Positions 8,918 to 17,609 of a DNA stretch of 64,000 nucleotides are shown one piece after another. The notes below the pieces were generated by a model. It was given only the letters and a program-made list of their open reading frames with translations, had not been told where the DNA came from and ran no database searches. The position numbers and the translations under genes were made by a program. This stretch comes from Chryseobacterium aahli (GTDB taxonomy: Bacteria > Bacteroidota > Bacteroidia > Flavobacteriales > Weeksellaceae). The DNA is taken from positions 434,001 through 498,000 of the forward strand of contig NZ_JALDNB010000002.1 in the NCBI RefSeq assembly GCF_022699665.1. Direction: 5' to 3'. How positions within the stretch are numbered: position 1 is the first letter of the stretch; the number at the start of each line of letters is the position of its first letter.

Positions 8918-8954
8918 TGTCCGTTTTCGCACAAATAGTGTCCGTTAATGAACA
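8918..8954. promoter_or_regulatory. Two tandem enhancer-like dyads for the NtrC-type regulator
   Basis: Two copies of TGTCCG-N4-nGnACA are present: 8918-8933 (TGTCCG TTTT CGCACA) and 8939-8954 (TGTCCG TTAA TGAACA). The right arms match the perfect dyad CGGACA with one and two mismatches. The centres are 21 bp apart, two helical turns, so both sites face the same side of the helix. They lie in the divergent gap about 65-100 bp before the sigma-54-like promoter at 9018, a normal enhancer distance. Confidence 0.6.
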
Positions 8955-9017
8955 GTTTAAAAATATTTAAAATTATTTTCGTTCAGATTTTCAGATGCTT
9001 ACAAATTTTTAAATCTC

Positions 9018-9033
9018 TGGTATTTGATTTGTC
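9018..9033 (+). promoter_or_regulatory. Sigma-54-like promoter of the efflux operon
   Basis: TGGTATTTGATTTGTC fits TGGCACG-N4-TTGCA in spacing, with TGG and TTG exact and the GC doublet altered to GT. It lies 33 bp before the adaptor ATG, downstream of paired enhancer-like dyads and beside an NtrC-type gene. The match is imperfect, and the case rests on the combination. Confidence 0.45.
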
Positions 9034-9066
9034 TAATATATTGTAAGTAAATTAGTTATCTTAAAT

Positions 9067-10308
9067 ATGGATACGAAAATAGTAAAAAAGAAATCTAAAC
9101 TAAAATTAATATTAATCATCATTGCATCTGCGTTGGCAGTTTCGGTTTTTGGATGGTATTTTTTGAATCAGAAAAAAACGTACAATGTAAAACTTGAAGA
9201 CATTCAGGTAGAAGAAGTTACGAGAGGAAGATTTGAAGATATGCTGATGGTTACAGCACAAACACAATCTCTCAATTCATCTTTAGTTAATGTTTTGGAA
9301 GGTGGCGCTGTAAAGGAAATTTTTGCAGAGGACGGACAAATGGTAACCAAAGGCCAACCCATCGCAAGAGTTTACAATCCTAATACAGAATTTAATTATC
9401 TCAATCAGGAAACCGGAATTATGCAGCAGATCAGCCAGATGAGAAGTTCGCTTTTAGAATTGAAGAATCAGGAATTCAATCAGGATAAGGAGTTGTTACA
9501 ATCTCAAAATGATTATAATACGGCTTTGCAGACTTTTAATCTTCAAAAAAGATTATATGATGCAGAAATCGGAAAGAAAACAGATTATGACACCAGTCTT
9601 CAAAATCTGAATTATCAGAAACAAAGAAAAATGATTGTGGAAAAAGGAGCTTCAAGTGAAAAAAATTCCAGAAATTCTCAGTTTGCAGCCATTAATAATT
9701 CTATCAATCAAATGGATAAAAGCCTGAGCATTCTTCGTTCTAATAAAAATAATTTCCTAATTATGTCGCCTGTTTCGGGAAGATTATCTTCGTTTAATAT
9801 TTCGTTGGGGCAAAATTTAACAACTGGCGAAAGCATTGGTAAAGTAGATTTGATGGGCGGTTACAAATTGATTGCAAAAGTGGATGAATATTACATTAAC
9901 AAGCTTCAAAACGGAATTAAAGGAAGTCTGGAAATTAATGCACAACAATTTGAAGTCATTATTACCAAAATTCTTCCAGAAGTGAAAGATGGGCAGTTTT
10001 CTGTGGAACTTAATTTCGTTGATGCTAAACCTGAAAACCTAAAAATCGGGATGACATTTGGAGTAAAGCTGAAACTCTCTGCAGACACACAAAGTTTAAT
10101 GATTCCTAAAGGAAATTTCTACAAAGACACCAACGGAAAATGGATTTTTGTGGTGAAAAACAATAAAGCTGCGAAGAGAAACATCAGCCTCGGTAGAGAA
10201 AACCCAATGTATTATGAAGTTGTTTCCGGACTGAAAAAAGGAGAAACCATCATTACATCAGATTATACCGAATTGAAGAAATATGAAATATTAGATATTC
10301 AAAAATAA
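9067..10308 (+). CDS. HlyD/MacA-type membrane-fusion (periplasmic adaptor) protein
   Basis: A 413-residue adaptor joining the inner-membrane transporter to TolC. One membrane anchor is at residues 12-32. A lipoyl-type half domain follows (VLEGGAVKEIFAEDGQMVTKGQ), then a coiled-coil hairpin of about 120 residues rich in Gln and Asn, then the second lipoyl half (MSPVSGRLSSFNISLGQ). Beta-barrel and membrane-proximal domains reach the C terminus. It is the first gene of the operon, with the S41 gene only 7 bases downstream. Confidence 0.9.
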   Translation: MDTKIVKKKSKLKLILIIIASALAVSVFGWYFLNQKKTYNVKLEDIQVEEVTRGRFEDMLMVTAQTQSLNSSLVNVLEGGAVKEIFAEDGQMVTKGQPIARVYNPNTEFNYLNQETGIMQQISQMRSSLLELKNQEFNQDKELLQSQNDYNTALQTFNLQKRLYDAEIGKKTDYDTSLQNLNYQKQRKMIVEKGASSEKNSRNSQFAAINNSINQMDKSLSILRSNKNNFLIMSPVSGRLSSFNISLGQNLTTGESIGKVDLMGGYKLIAKVDEYYINKLQNGIKGSLEINAQQFEVIITKILPEVKDGQFSVELNFVDAKPENLKIGMTFGVKLKLSADTQSLMIPKGNFYKDTNGKWIFVVKNNKAAKRNISLGRENPMYYEVVSGLKKGETIITSDYTELKKYEILDIQK

Positions 10309-10315
10309 AAGTATT

Positions 10316-11728
10316 ATGAAAATAAAATTATTAATATTATGTTCTGTTTTTTTTATCTGCAATCTTATACAGAGTCAGATTCCCAATACATTATCTGCAA
10401 ATGATAAGATATATGGTCTTTCTAAGTTTTGGAGCGATGCGAATTACAACTTTGTTTATATGTACAAAGTAGAACCGCAAAAATGGAATGATGCCTATAA
10501 AGAAGCGATTGAAAATGTTCAAAAAACTAAAAATGATTACGAATATTTTAGAGAACTTCAAAAGTTATGTTCAATTCTAAAAGATGGGCATACAAAAGTT
10601 TATTTTCCCGAGGCTATTCAAAGTCAGATAATGACTACTCATTTTGGAGCGTACCGTCTTTTTTTGACCAATGTACAAGGGAAAATATTTGTGTACGATG
10701 TAAATAAAAGCAAGGCAGAAGAAATTCCTGTTGGGAGCGAAATTGTAAAAGTGAATGGTCTGCCACCTAATGAATATCAACAAAAATTTGTAACTCCATA
10801 TATATCCACTTCTACGGAAAATGATTTGAATAATCAAGCGAGTTATAATTTATTATCAGGATTATCTGGTGATCAATTTGATATAGAAATAAAAACTCCA
10901 AAAGGTGAAATTAAAAAGTTCCATTTGATTCATTCCAAGACCGAAGAGAAAGAATTAAGTTCTGAGCCGTTGCCAAATAATGGTGCTTTCGAATTTAAAT
11001 GGATGAAAGATGATGTAGCTTATGTTGTCATCAAAACCTTTGATGATGCTATTGCTGTAAGCGGTTTTGAATCAAAATTAACTGAACTTAAAAAGGCAAA
11101 AAAAATAATTATAGACCTTAGAAATAATGGTGGTGGTAGTGGCAAAAACGCATTAAATATTGCGAAGTATTTTGTGAAGAGTGATACAATCTACGGTGCT
11201 AAAAATTACAGCAGAGAAATTATACCGACAGAAAGAGCAATTGGTTCATTCCTAACGGCTCAAGATACCATCAATGGAAAGCATCAATGGGGATTATCTA
11301 AAGAAGAAGCCACTAATTTGTATAAAGCCTATTTGGGAACAAAATTTCACAATTTTGAGTACAAGCCAACAATCGTTAAGTCAGATGTTAAATTCTCAGT
11401 CCCAACGGTGATACTTACAAACAACAATACAGCTTCTGCTGCGGAAGATTTTCTAATTTATTTGTTTAATGAAAAGAATATAATCAGAGTTGGAGATTTT
11501 ACCAATGGAAGCACAGGTCAACCATTACAAATAGATCTACCCGGTAACACCACTGCCTGGATCTGTACAAAAAAAGTAACATTACCTAACGGAGAAGAAT
11601 TTGTAGGAATTGGAATAAAGCCAAATATTATTGTTAAAAGAAATTTGAATGATGTTTTATATCCTGTCAAATATGATTCACAATTATCTGAAGCAATGAG
11701 TTATTTAAATAAACCTTTAAAAAATTAA
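10316..11728 (+). CDS. S41-family (C-terminal processing type) peptidase embedded in an efflux operon
   Basis: A 470-residue exported serine protease. The signal peptide is MKIKLLILCSVFFICNLIQSQ. A helical N-terminal part and a PDZ-like stretch (VGSEIVKVNGLPPNEY near 145) lead to the tail-specific protease core, with IIIDLRNNGGG near 265 and the nucleophile Ser in NNTASAAEDFL near 375. S41 enzymes normally trim or degrade periplasmic proteins or peptides. Here the gene sits 7 bases after the adaptor and 4 bases before the ABC ATPase, so it is surely cotranscribed. The sequence looks more AT-rich than its neighbours, which may mean later insertion. It might process an exported peptide or protect against one; that is inference. 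Confidence 0.88.
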   Translation: MKIKLLILCSVFFICNLIQSQIPNTLSANDKIYGLSKFWSDANYNFVYMYKVEPQKWNDAYKEAIENVQKTKNDYEYFRELQKLCSILKDGHTKVYFPEAIQSQIMTTHFGAYRLFLTNVQGKIFVYDVNKSKAEEIPVGSEIVKVNGLPPNEYQQKFVTPYISTSTENDLNNQASYNLLSGLSGDQFDIEIKTPKGEIKKFHLIHSKTEEKELSSEPLPNNGAFEFKWMKDDVAYVVIKTFDDAIAVSGFESKLTELKKAKKIIIDLRNNGGGSGKNALNIAKYFVKSDTIYGAKNYSREIIPTERAIGSFLTAQDTINGKHQWGLSKEEATNLYKAYLGTKFHNFEYKPTIVKSDVKFSVPTVILTNNNTASAAEDFLIYLFNEKNIIRVGDFTNGSTGQPLQIDLPGNTTAWICTKKVTLPNGEEFVGIGIKPNIIVKRNLNDVLYPVKYDSQLSEAMSYLNKPLKN

Positions 11729-11732
11729 TAAA

Positions 11733-12455
11733 ATGATCAATATTCAAAATCTTTCAAAAATTTATAAAACTGAAGACGTTCAAACCAATGCGCTTAATAA
11801 TGTAAGCTTAAATATCAAAGAAGGCGAATTTGTAGCAATCATGGGACCTTCAGGTTGCGGAAAATCTACTTTCCTCAATATTCTTGGGCTTTTGGACAGC
11901 GCTTCTTCCGGCTCTTATCAGTTTGAATCGATAGAAACTATCGGAACTTCTGAAAAGAAAAAATCTGATATCAGAAAGAAAAACATCGGCTTCATTTTCC
12001 AAAATTTTAATCTGATTGATGAACTGACAGTTTATGAAAATATAGAATTACCTTTAATATACAACGGCATTTCTTCTTCCGAGAGAAAAAAACGAGTGGA
12101 AGAAATCATGGAGAAAATTAACATTGCTCACAGAGCAAAACATTATCCCCAGCAGCTTTCCGGTGGACAGCAACAAAGAGCAGCCGTTGCAAGAGCTTTG
12201 GTTACAAAACCAAAATTAATTCTTGCCGATGAGCCCACCGGAAATCTAGACAGTTCCAACGGAAACGAAGTGATGAATCTTCTCGCAGAACTTCACAGAG
12301 AGGGTTCTACAATTGCAATGGTAACGCACTCTTCTTACGACGCAGGCTATGCTTCTAAAATTGTAAATATGAAAGACGGTGAGATTTTCTCAGAAGAACA
12401 TTCTTCCCAAAGAAAAGATGTTTTTGAAAAAGCAGATGCAAAGATTTTCGAGTAA
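11733..12455 (+). CDS. ABC transporter ATP-binding protein (MacB/LolD type)
   Basis: A 240-residue ATPase. Walker A is GPSGCGKST near residue 35, the Q loop is IFQNFNLI, the ABC signature is LSGGQQQRAAVARAL near 140, Walker B is LILADEPTGNLDS and the switch His is in VTHS. This is the separate-ATPase form of the MacB/LolD class, which powers mechanotransmission permeases. It should pair with one or both downstream permeases, using the adaptor and TolC to span the envelope. Confidence 0.94.
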   Translation: MINIQNLSKIYKTEDVQTNALNNVSLNIKEGEFVAIMGPSGCGKSTFLNILGLLDSASSGSYQFESIETIGTSEKKKSDIRKKNIGFIFQNFNLIDELTVYENIELPLIYNGISSSERKKRVEEIMEKINIAHRAKHYPQQLSGGQQQRAAVARALVTKPKLILADEPTGNLDSSNGNEVMNLLAELHREGSTIAMVTHSSYDAGYASKIVNMKDGEIFSEEHSSQRKDVFEKADAKIFE

Positions 12456-12500
12456 TCGATTCTATAAAAATTACATTCATTCATCCATTTTATAACTGAT

Positions 12501-12533
12501 CTCAGAGATTCGGAACCATTCTGTTTCTCTGAG
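12501..12533. repeat. Hairpin between ATPase and first permease
   Basis: CTCAGAGA at 12501-12508 and TCTCTGAG at 12526-12533 form an 8-bp perfect stem around a 17-base loop. No T run follows, so it is less a terminator than an RNA processing or stabilising structure inside the operon. Confidence 0.5.
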
Positions 12534-12570
12534 GTTTATAAAATCGTTTATCAATCATAAACTATCACTT

Positions 12571-14988
12571 ATGTTAAAGAACTGGCTTAAAATTGCCTTT
12601 ATTAATTATAAAAAGAACTGGCTTTCCACCATCATCAATCTATTTGGATTAACGATTGGACTTACCGGCTTTATGCTCATCCTGATGCATTGGAATGACG
12701 AAGAATCCTTTGAAAAATGGAATCCGAAGAAGGATCAAATCTATGGGATTCAGAGTTATTATAAAAAAGATAATACTTACGGAAGCAATATCTCTATCCC
12801 TATGGCGGAACGCGCTGCGAAGCTAATTCCAGAAGTGAAAGATTTTATTCTTTTTAGTTCGTCAGGAATGGGTTTCAAGATGACAACCAAAAACAAAACG
12901 ATTTATCAACAAGACGGAATAGCGACTTCCGAAAATTTCTTCAATTTTTTTCCATTTAAATTGATTTCAGGAAGTTTTAAAGACGCTCTAAAAAGCGGAA
13001 ATGCGGTTGCTCTTTCTACAACTTCAGCCAAAAATATTTTCGGAAAAACCAATGTTGCAGGAGAAAGCGTGAAATTTAATGGTAAAAATTATGCTGTAAC
13101 TGCAGTTTATGAATTGCCAAAGGAAAATACTATCATAAAACCTGAATTTATAATTCTGGCTTATGAACAGATAAAAAATGATAAAGAAGCTTGGGGAAGT
13201 TTTAATTACGGATGTTTTTTTATGTTGAAAAACGATGCTGATATAGTTGCTGTGCAAAATAAATTGGTAAAAGAAGTTTTCGAACATAGAGCAAAACTCA
13301 ATGAGGAAGGAGCTCCTGGTGTTACTGTTGAGAAATATATGGAACTATATGGTCCGAATACTTGTGAACTGATACCATTAGATAAATTAAAACTTCACGC
13401 AAAAGCTTATTGGTTCGGAAATGGCGATCTCCAAATAATGATGATTTTACTGACACTTTCTATTTTGATTGTCATTCTTTCGGCCATAAATTTTATTAAT
13501 CTAAAAACAGCTCAGGCTTCTCAACGTGCCAAAGAAATCGGTATAAGAAAAGCCATCGGAAGTACAAAATCAAGTTTGGTTCTTCAATTTTTATTGGAAA
13601 CATTTATCATTTGTTTCGCTTCATATCTTCTTTCTTTGGCTTTGACAGAGCTTCTTTTACCAAGCTTCAATAAGTTTTATGCCAAAGAAATCGTGATGAA
13701 TGATTGGCATATTTACTTTTATTCTTTCTCGATGGTTTTAGCGGTTACCTTGATTTCCGGATTAATTCCAGCAATCTATTTATCAAATTTCAAAGCTATT
13801 GAAACTTTGAAAGGAAATTTCGCCAGAAGCAAACACGGCGTTTGGTTGAGAAATGGAATCCTGACCTTGCAATTAATTATTTCTTCATTTTTCATTATAG
13901 GAGGTTTAGTTGTAAACTCACAAGTGAAATATATGATGGATAAAGACCTTGGTTTTAGTGGGAAGCAAATATTGTATGTTAATTTTAGCGAGAACGTAGA
14001 AAAACCTTGGCTGAAATATGAACGTTTGAAAAATGAGTTAAGTAAAATTGAAGGTGTTGAAAGTATTTCTTTCGGAGAAGCAGTTCCCGGAAGTGGCAGA
14101 TTCAGTAGCTCAAACGTAGATTTTAGAGATAAAAGTATCAATGCTCAACACGGTTCTATGGATTTTAATTATCTCCAATTTATGAATGTAAAACTGAAAA
14201 AAGGACGTTGGCTGAATCCTAATTTAGCTTCCGATACAATTTCAAATGTTATGGTAAACGAAGCTTTTGTTAAGAAATTTGGATGGACAGATGATGAAGC
14301 TTTGACAAATGAAATTCGTCCGGGTTTTGATAACAAACCGTATCATATTGTAGGAATTGTGAACGATTTTAATATTTGGAATCCGAAAAGTACGGTGGAA
14401 CCAATCACATTTTTCCATTATAAAGAAACTACTTGGAAAAGATTTGGGGTGTATAACATTCAATTAAAATTAAAGCCTGATGACATCGATGGAACGATAA
14501 AAAGACTCAAATCTTACTGGCAGAAAAATGTAGAGCCAGGCTATCCTTTCGATTCTTATTTTATTGATAAAAAATTTGCCGAGAGTTTTGTAAAATATCA
14601 GAAACAACAAACACTTTTTACAATCTTAAATGCAATGGTTTTGATGGTGGCTTTACTTGGATTATTCGCTTTGTCATCATTAATGATTGAACAGAAGTTG
14701 AAAGATGTTGCCATCAGAAAAACGCTAGGCGCATCCGACAAAATCCTGATTTTTGGTTTGACGAAACAGTTTCTTTGGATTACGTTAATCGCTGTGATCA
14801 TTAGTATTCCGATCAGTTATTATCTGATGAACGAATGGCTGAAAGACTTCGCTTACCGAATCGATATGCCCATCTTACCATTCATTCTCAGCCTTGTGGT
14901 TTTACTTCTGCTAACGTTTACTGTTGTAAGCATCAAAGCCTACCAAGCTACTAAAGTGAATCTGATAAAATATCTGAAGTACGAGTAA
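12571..14988 (+). CDS. MacB/FtsX-type ABC permease, copy 1
   Basis: An 805-residue inner-membrane permease. One N-terminal membrane helix (about 20-40) is followed by a large periplasmic domain (MacB_PCD). An FtsX block of three helices lies at about 285-420, then a second helix, a second periplasmic domain and a second FtsX block at the C terminus (about 680-800), giving eight helices. These permeases do not form a channel but couple ATP use in the cytoplasm to motion in the periplasm, expelling peptides, antibiotics or lipoproteins through TolC. It is clearly homologous along its length to the next gene, so the pair is an old tandem duplication. Confidence 0.92.
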   Translation: MLKNWLKIAFINYKKNWLSTIINLFGLTIGLTGFMLILMHWNDEESFEKWNPKKDQIYGIQSYYKKDNTYGSNISIPMAERAAKLIPEVKDFILFSSSGMGFKMTTKNKTIYQQDGIATSENFFNFFPFKLISGSFKDALKSGNAVALSTTSAKNIFGKTNVAGESVKFNGKNYAVTAVYELPKENTIIKPEFIILAYEQIKNDKEAWGSFNYGCFFMLKNDADIVAVQNKLVKEVFEHRAKLNEEGAPGVTVEKYMELYGPNTCELIPLDKLKLHAKAYWFGNGDLQIMMILLTLSILIVILSAINFINLKTAQASQRAKEIGIRKAIGSTKSSLVLQFLLETFIICFASYLLSLALTELLLPSFNKFYAKEIVMNDWHIYFYSFSMVLAVTLISGLIPAIYLSNFKAIETLKGNFARSKHGVWLRNGILTLQLIISSFFIIGGLVVNSQVKYMMDKDLGFSGKQILYVNFSENVEKPWLKYERLKNELSKIEGVESISFGEAVPGSGRFSSSNVDFRDKSINAQHGSMDFNYLQFMNVKLKKGRWLNPNLASDTISNVMVNEAFVKKFGWTDDEALTNEIRPGFDNKPYHIVGIVNDFNIWNPKSTVEPITFFHYKETTWKRFGVYNIQLKLKPDDIDGTIKRLKSYWQKNVEPGYPFDSYFIDKKFAESFVKYQKQQTLFTILNAMVLMVALLGLFALSSLMIEQKLKDVAIRKTLGASDKILIFGLTKQFLWITLIAVIISIPISYYLMNEWLKDFAYRIDMPILPFILSLVVLLLLTFTVVSIKAYQATKVNLIKYLKYE

Positions 14989-14996
14989 AATTTGTT

Positions 14997-15082
14997 AATA
15001 GTTGTCGGTTGATAGTTGATGGAGGCTATTCTCAAAAACCATCGACCGACAACCATCAACTGACAACCAAAAACCAACAACT
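14997..15082. repeat. Repeat of GTTGTCGGTTGAT type with dyad symmetry
   Basis: The gap between the two permeases consists almost wholly of GTTGTCGGTTGATAGTTGAT (from 15001) and its near-complements CCATCGACCGACAAC and CCATCAACTGACAAC. Several alternative hairpins are possible. It looks like a dispersed intergenic repeat rather than a promoter. Confidence 0.6.
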
Positions 15083-17512
15083 ATGTTAAAAAACTGGCTC
15101 AAGATAGCATTCATCAACTATAGAAAAAACTGGCTTTCCACAATCATCAATATTTTGGGGTTAAGTGTTGGTTTGTGTGTTTTTCTATTGATTTTTATTC
15201 ATTGGCAGGACGAAAAATCTTATGAAGACTGGATTCCGAATAAGGACAATATTTATTTAGTTGAAAATGGAAACTCATCTTTCGGTACAATGGTAGTTTC
15301 CAGTTATCCGGAATTAACTGTTTCAAAAGAAAAATTTTCTGAGATTGAAGATTTCGCTATTGCAAATTCATGGTATGGGTATAAAGTACGATTGATGTAT
15401 GGAAATAAGTCGGCTTATACAACCAATGCGAGAGCAACAGATTCTTATTTTGATTTTTTTCCGATGGAAAAAATTGCCGGAAGCTTTAAAAATGCAATAA
15501 GCGACGACAGCAAAGTAGCAATTTCTGAAGAAACAGCAAAGGTTTTATTCGGAGATGAGTATAAAGACTGTATCGGCAAAACATTGAAGCTTGACGATTC
15601 TGAAAACAAATCTTACGTTGTGACTGCTGTTTATAAAATCCCTACGGGAAATACAGTCTTTCGTCCTGGGTTTATAATGAGACATCCCAATATCGATAAA
15701 CAGAATTTAGAATGGACAAATTACAGCTATGTAGGATATTTTAAAATAAAACCGGGAACAGATATTGCCGCTTTAGAAAAAAAACTTTCTGAGCAGCAGT
15801 CTCGACAAGAAAAAATAAGTTCCGAAAAATGGGGCGAAAAATATGATGAAAAGAACAGCGCAAAAGTGTATCTCACCCCGATAAGTAAGATGAAGCTGGA
15901 TGCCAAAAGTGAAGGAATTGATAAAGGCGACAAAAAATCAATTATGATTCTTTTGGGATTATCTGCGCTGATATTGCTTTTATCAGGCATCAATTTAATT
16001 AATCTTAAAACAGCACAGGCGTCACAAAGAGCAAAAGAAGTAGGCGTGAGAAAAGTTGTGGGAAGTTCAAAATCAAAGCTGATTCTCCAGTTTTTGCTGG
16101 AAACTTTTACCATCTGTTTTACAGCGTACATTTTGGCTTTTGCAATGGTTGAACTTCTGCTTCCTTCATACAACAAGTTTTTGGGGAAAGAGATAAAACT
16201 GAATGACACGAATCTATTTATCTACAGTGCCTTACTTTTAATTGTATTCTCATTCATTTCAGGATTAATTCCGGCATTATATCTTTCAAATTTTAAACCG
16301 ATTAATACGCTGAAAGGAAATTTTTCGAGAAGCAGAAACGGAGTCTGGCTGCGTAATTCTATTCTGACTTCGCAACTCATCATCTCTTCTTTTTTCATTA
16401 TTTGCTCTCTGATCATTCATTCTCAGGTAAAATTTATGATGAATAAAGACCTAGGTTTTAAAGGAGATCAGGTTGTGAACATTCAGTTTAATAAAACAGA
16501 TTGGGAGAATGATTATAATTTTAAAAAGTATGTACGTCTGAAAAATGAAGTGTTGAAAATTCCAGGTGTAGAAGACATTACTGGTTCGGTAAACTCTATC
16601 GGATTGGGAATGGCAAATGCATCACTTGTGAAAAATGCCTTAGATACTACAAAAACAGTGGAGAATGTTCTTGTAGGAGCTATTGATTACAATTATTTTA
16701 AATTCTATAAGATGAAATTTGCTTCAGGAAGAGATATGGATCTTCGCTATGCTTCTGATACAATTTCCGGAACTGTTGCCAACGAATCATTCATCAAAAA
16801 AATGGGCTGGAATAAAGATCAGGCTCTCGGAAAAGAAGTTTTTCCGGGTTGGGAACAGAAAAAGAAATATAAAATTATCGGTGTTTTGAAAGACTTTCAT
16901 ATCAATGGAGTTGATATACCTGTAGAGCCCATGTTGTTTTTTAATTATGATAGAAACTGGGCGAAAAACAATATGGGAAATCTTCAGATCAAACTTTCGG
17001 GAGATGATATTAACGGAACATTAGAGCAGATCAAAGAATTTTGGCTCACAAAAGCTGAACCGGGCTACCCTATCAACTATGAATTTGTAGATAAGCAATT
17101 TGCCAAAACTTTCGAAAAATTTCAAAAACAACAGACTCTTTTTACCATCTTAAATATTGTTGTCCTTGTCATTGCATTGTTAGGATTATTCGCTCTGTCA
17201 TCATTATTAATTGAACAAAAATTAAAAGATGTAGCCATCAAAAAAGCCTTAGGTGCAGACGAAAAAACAATTATCTGGGATTTAACGAAAAGATTTTTAC
17301 TTATTTGTGTAATTGCTGTTTTAATAAGCATTCCGTTTGGATATTATGCAATGAATGAATGGCTGAAAGATTTCTCTTATCGAATTGATATGCCCGTTTG
17401 GCCTTATGTTCTAAGCATGATTTCACTTCTCCTTCTGACATTTATTGTCGTTAGTTTTAAAGCTTATCGAGCCACAAAAATCAATCTTGTAAAACATTTG
17501 AAATACGAATAA
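15083..17512 (+). CDS. MacB/FtsX-type ABC permease, copy 2
   Basis: An 809-residue paralogue of the preceding permease with the same order of one helix, a periplasmic domain, an FtsX block, a second periplasmic domain and a second FtsX block. Near-identical stretches include MLKNWLKIAFINY at the start, NLKTAQASQRAKE near 305 and a C-terminal FtsX motif with ALSSLLIEQKLKDVAI. Periplasmic parts have diverged much more than the membrane parts. The two proteins could form a heterodimer over the single ATPase, or serve different substrates. Confidence 0.92.
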   Translation: MLKNWLKIAFINYRKNWLSTIINILGLSVGLCVFLLIFIHWQDEKSYEDWIPNKDNIYLVENGNSSFGTMVVSSYPELTVSKEKFSEIEDFAIANSWYGYKVRLMYGNKSAYTTNARATDSYFDFFPMEKIAGSFKNAISDDSKVAISEETAKVLFGDEYKDCIGKTLKLDDSENKSYVVTAVYKIPTGNTVFRPGFIMRHPNIDKQNLEWTNYSYVGYFKIKPGTDIAALEKKLSEQQSRQEKISSEKWGEKYDEKNSAKVYLTPISKMKLDAKSEGIDKGDKKSIMILLGLSALILLLSGINLINLKTAQASQRAKEVGVRKVVGSSKSKLILQFLLETFTICFTAYILAFAMVELLLPSYNKFLGKEIKLNDTNLFIYSALLLIVFSFISGLIPALYLSNFKPINTLKGNFSRSRNGVWLRNSILTSQLIISSFFIICSLIIHSQVKFMMNKDLGFKGDQVVNIQFNKTDWENDYNFKKYVRLKNEVLKIPGVEDITGSVNSIGLGMANASLVKNALDTTKTVENVLVGAIDYNYFKFYKMKFASGRDMDLRYASDTISGTVANESFIKKMGWNKDQALGKEVFPGWEQKKKYKIIGVLKDFHINGVDIPVEPMLFFNYDRNWAKNNMGNLQIKLSGDDINGTLEQIKEFWLTKAEPGYPINYEFVDKQFAKTFEKFQKQQTLFTILNIVVLVIALLGLFALSSLLIEQKLKDVAIKKALGADEKTIIWDLTKRFLLICVIAVLISIPFGYYAMNEWLKDFSYRIDMPVWPYVLSMISLLLLTFIVVSFKAYRATKINLVKHLKYE

Positions 17513-17513
17513 C

Positions 17514-17584
17514 CGCCAATCAGATTCCCCTCCTTTGGAGGGGTGGCGAAAATTCGAAAGAATTTTTGACGGGGTGGTTTACAT
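17514..17584. repeat. Flavobacterial intergenic double-hairpin repeat
   Basis: The gap between permease 2 and TolC holds two adjacent hairpins: CCCCTCC-TTT-GGAGGGG (17527-17543) and AATTC-GAAA-GAATT (17551-17564), followed by GACGGGGTGG. It is GC-rich against its surroundings. I recall closely similar repeats in other flavobacterial genomes. With weak T runs it is not a typical terminator. Confidence 0.6.
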
Positions 17585-17609
17585 GGTTATCAAATAATTC
17601 AAAAAAAAA

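Noticed and set aside
12501..12533. Terminator before permease 1
   Set aside because: The stem is good, but no T run follows and the permease needs the upstream ATPase, so a full stop of transcription is unlikely.
13776..14141. 121-residue minus-strand frame inside permease 1
   Set aside because: Antisense to a well-supported FtsX permease; composition reflects the reverse of membrane codons.
15727..16209. 160-residue minus-strand frame inside permease 2
   Set aside because: Long, but antisense to conserved FtsX sequence, with no promoter or motif of its own.
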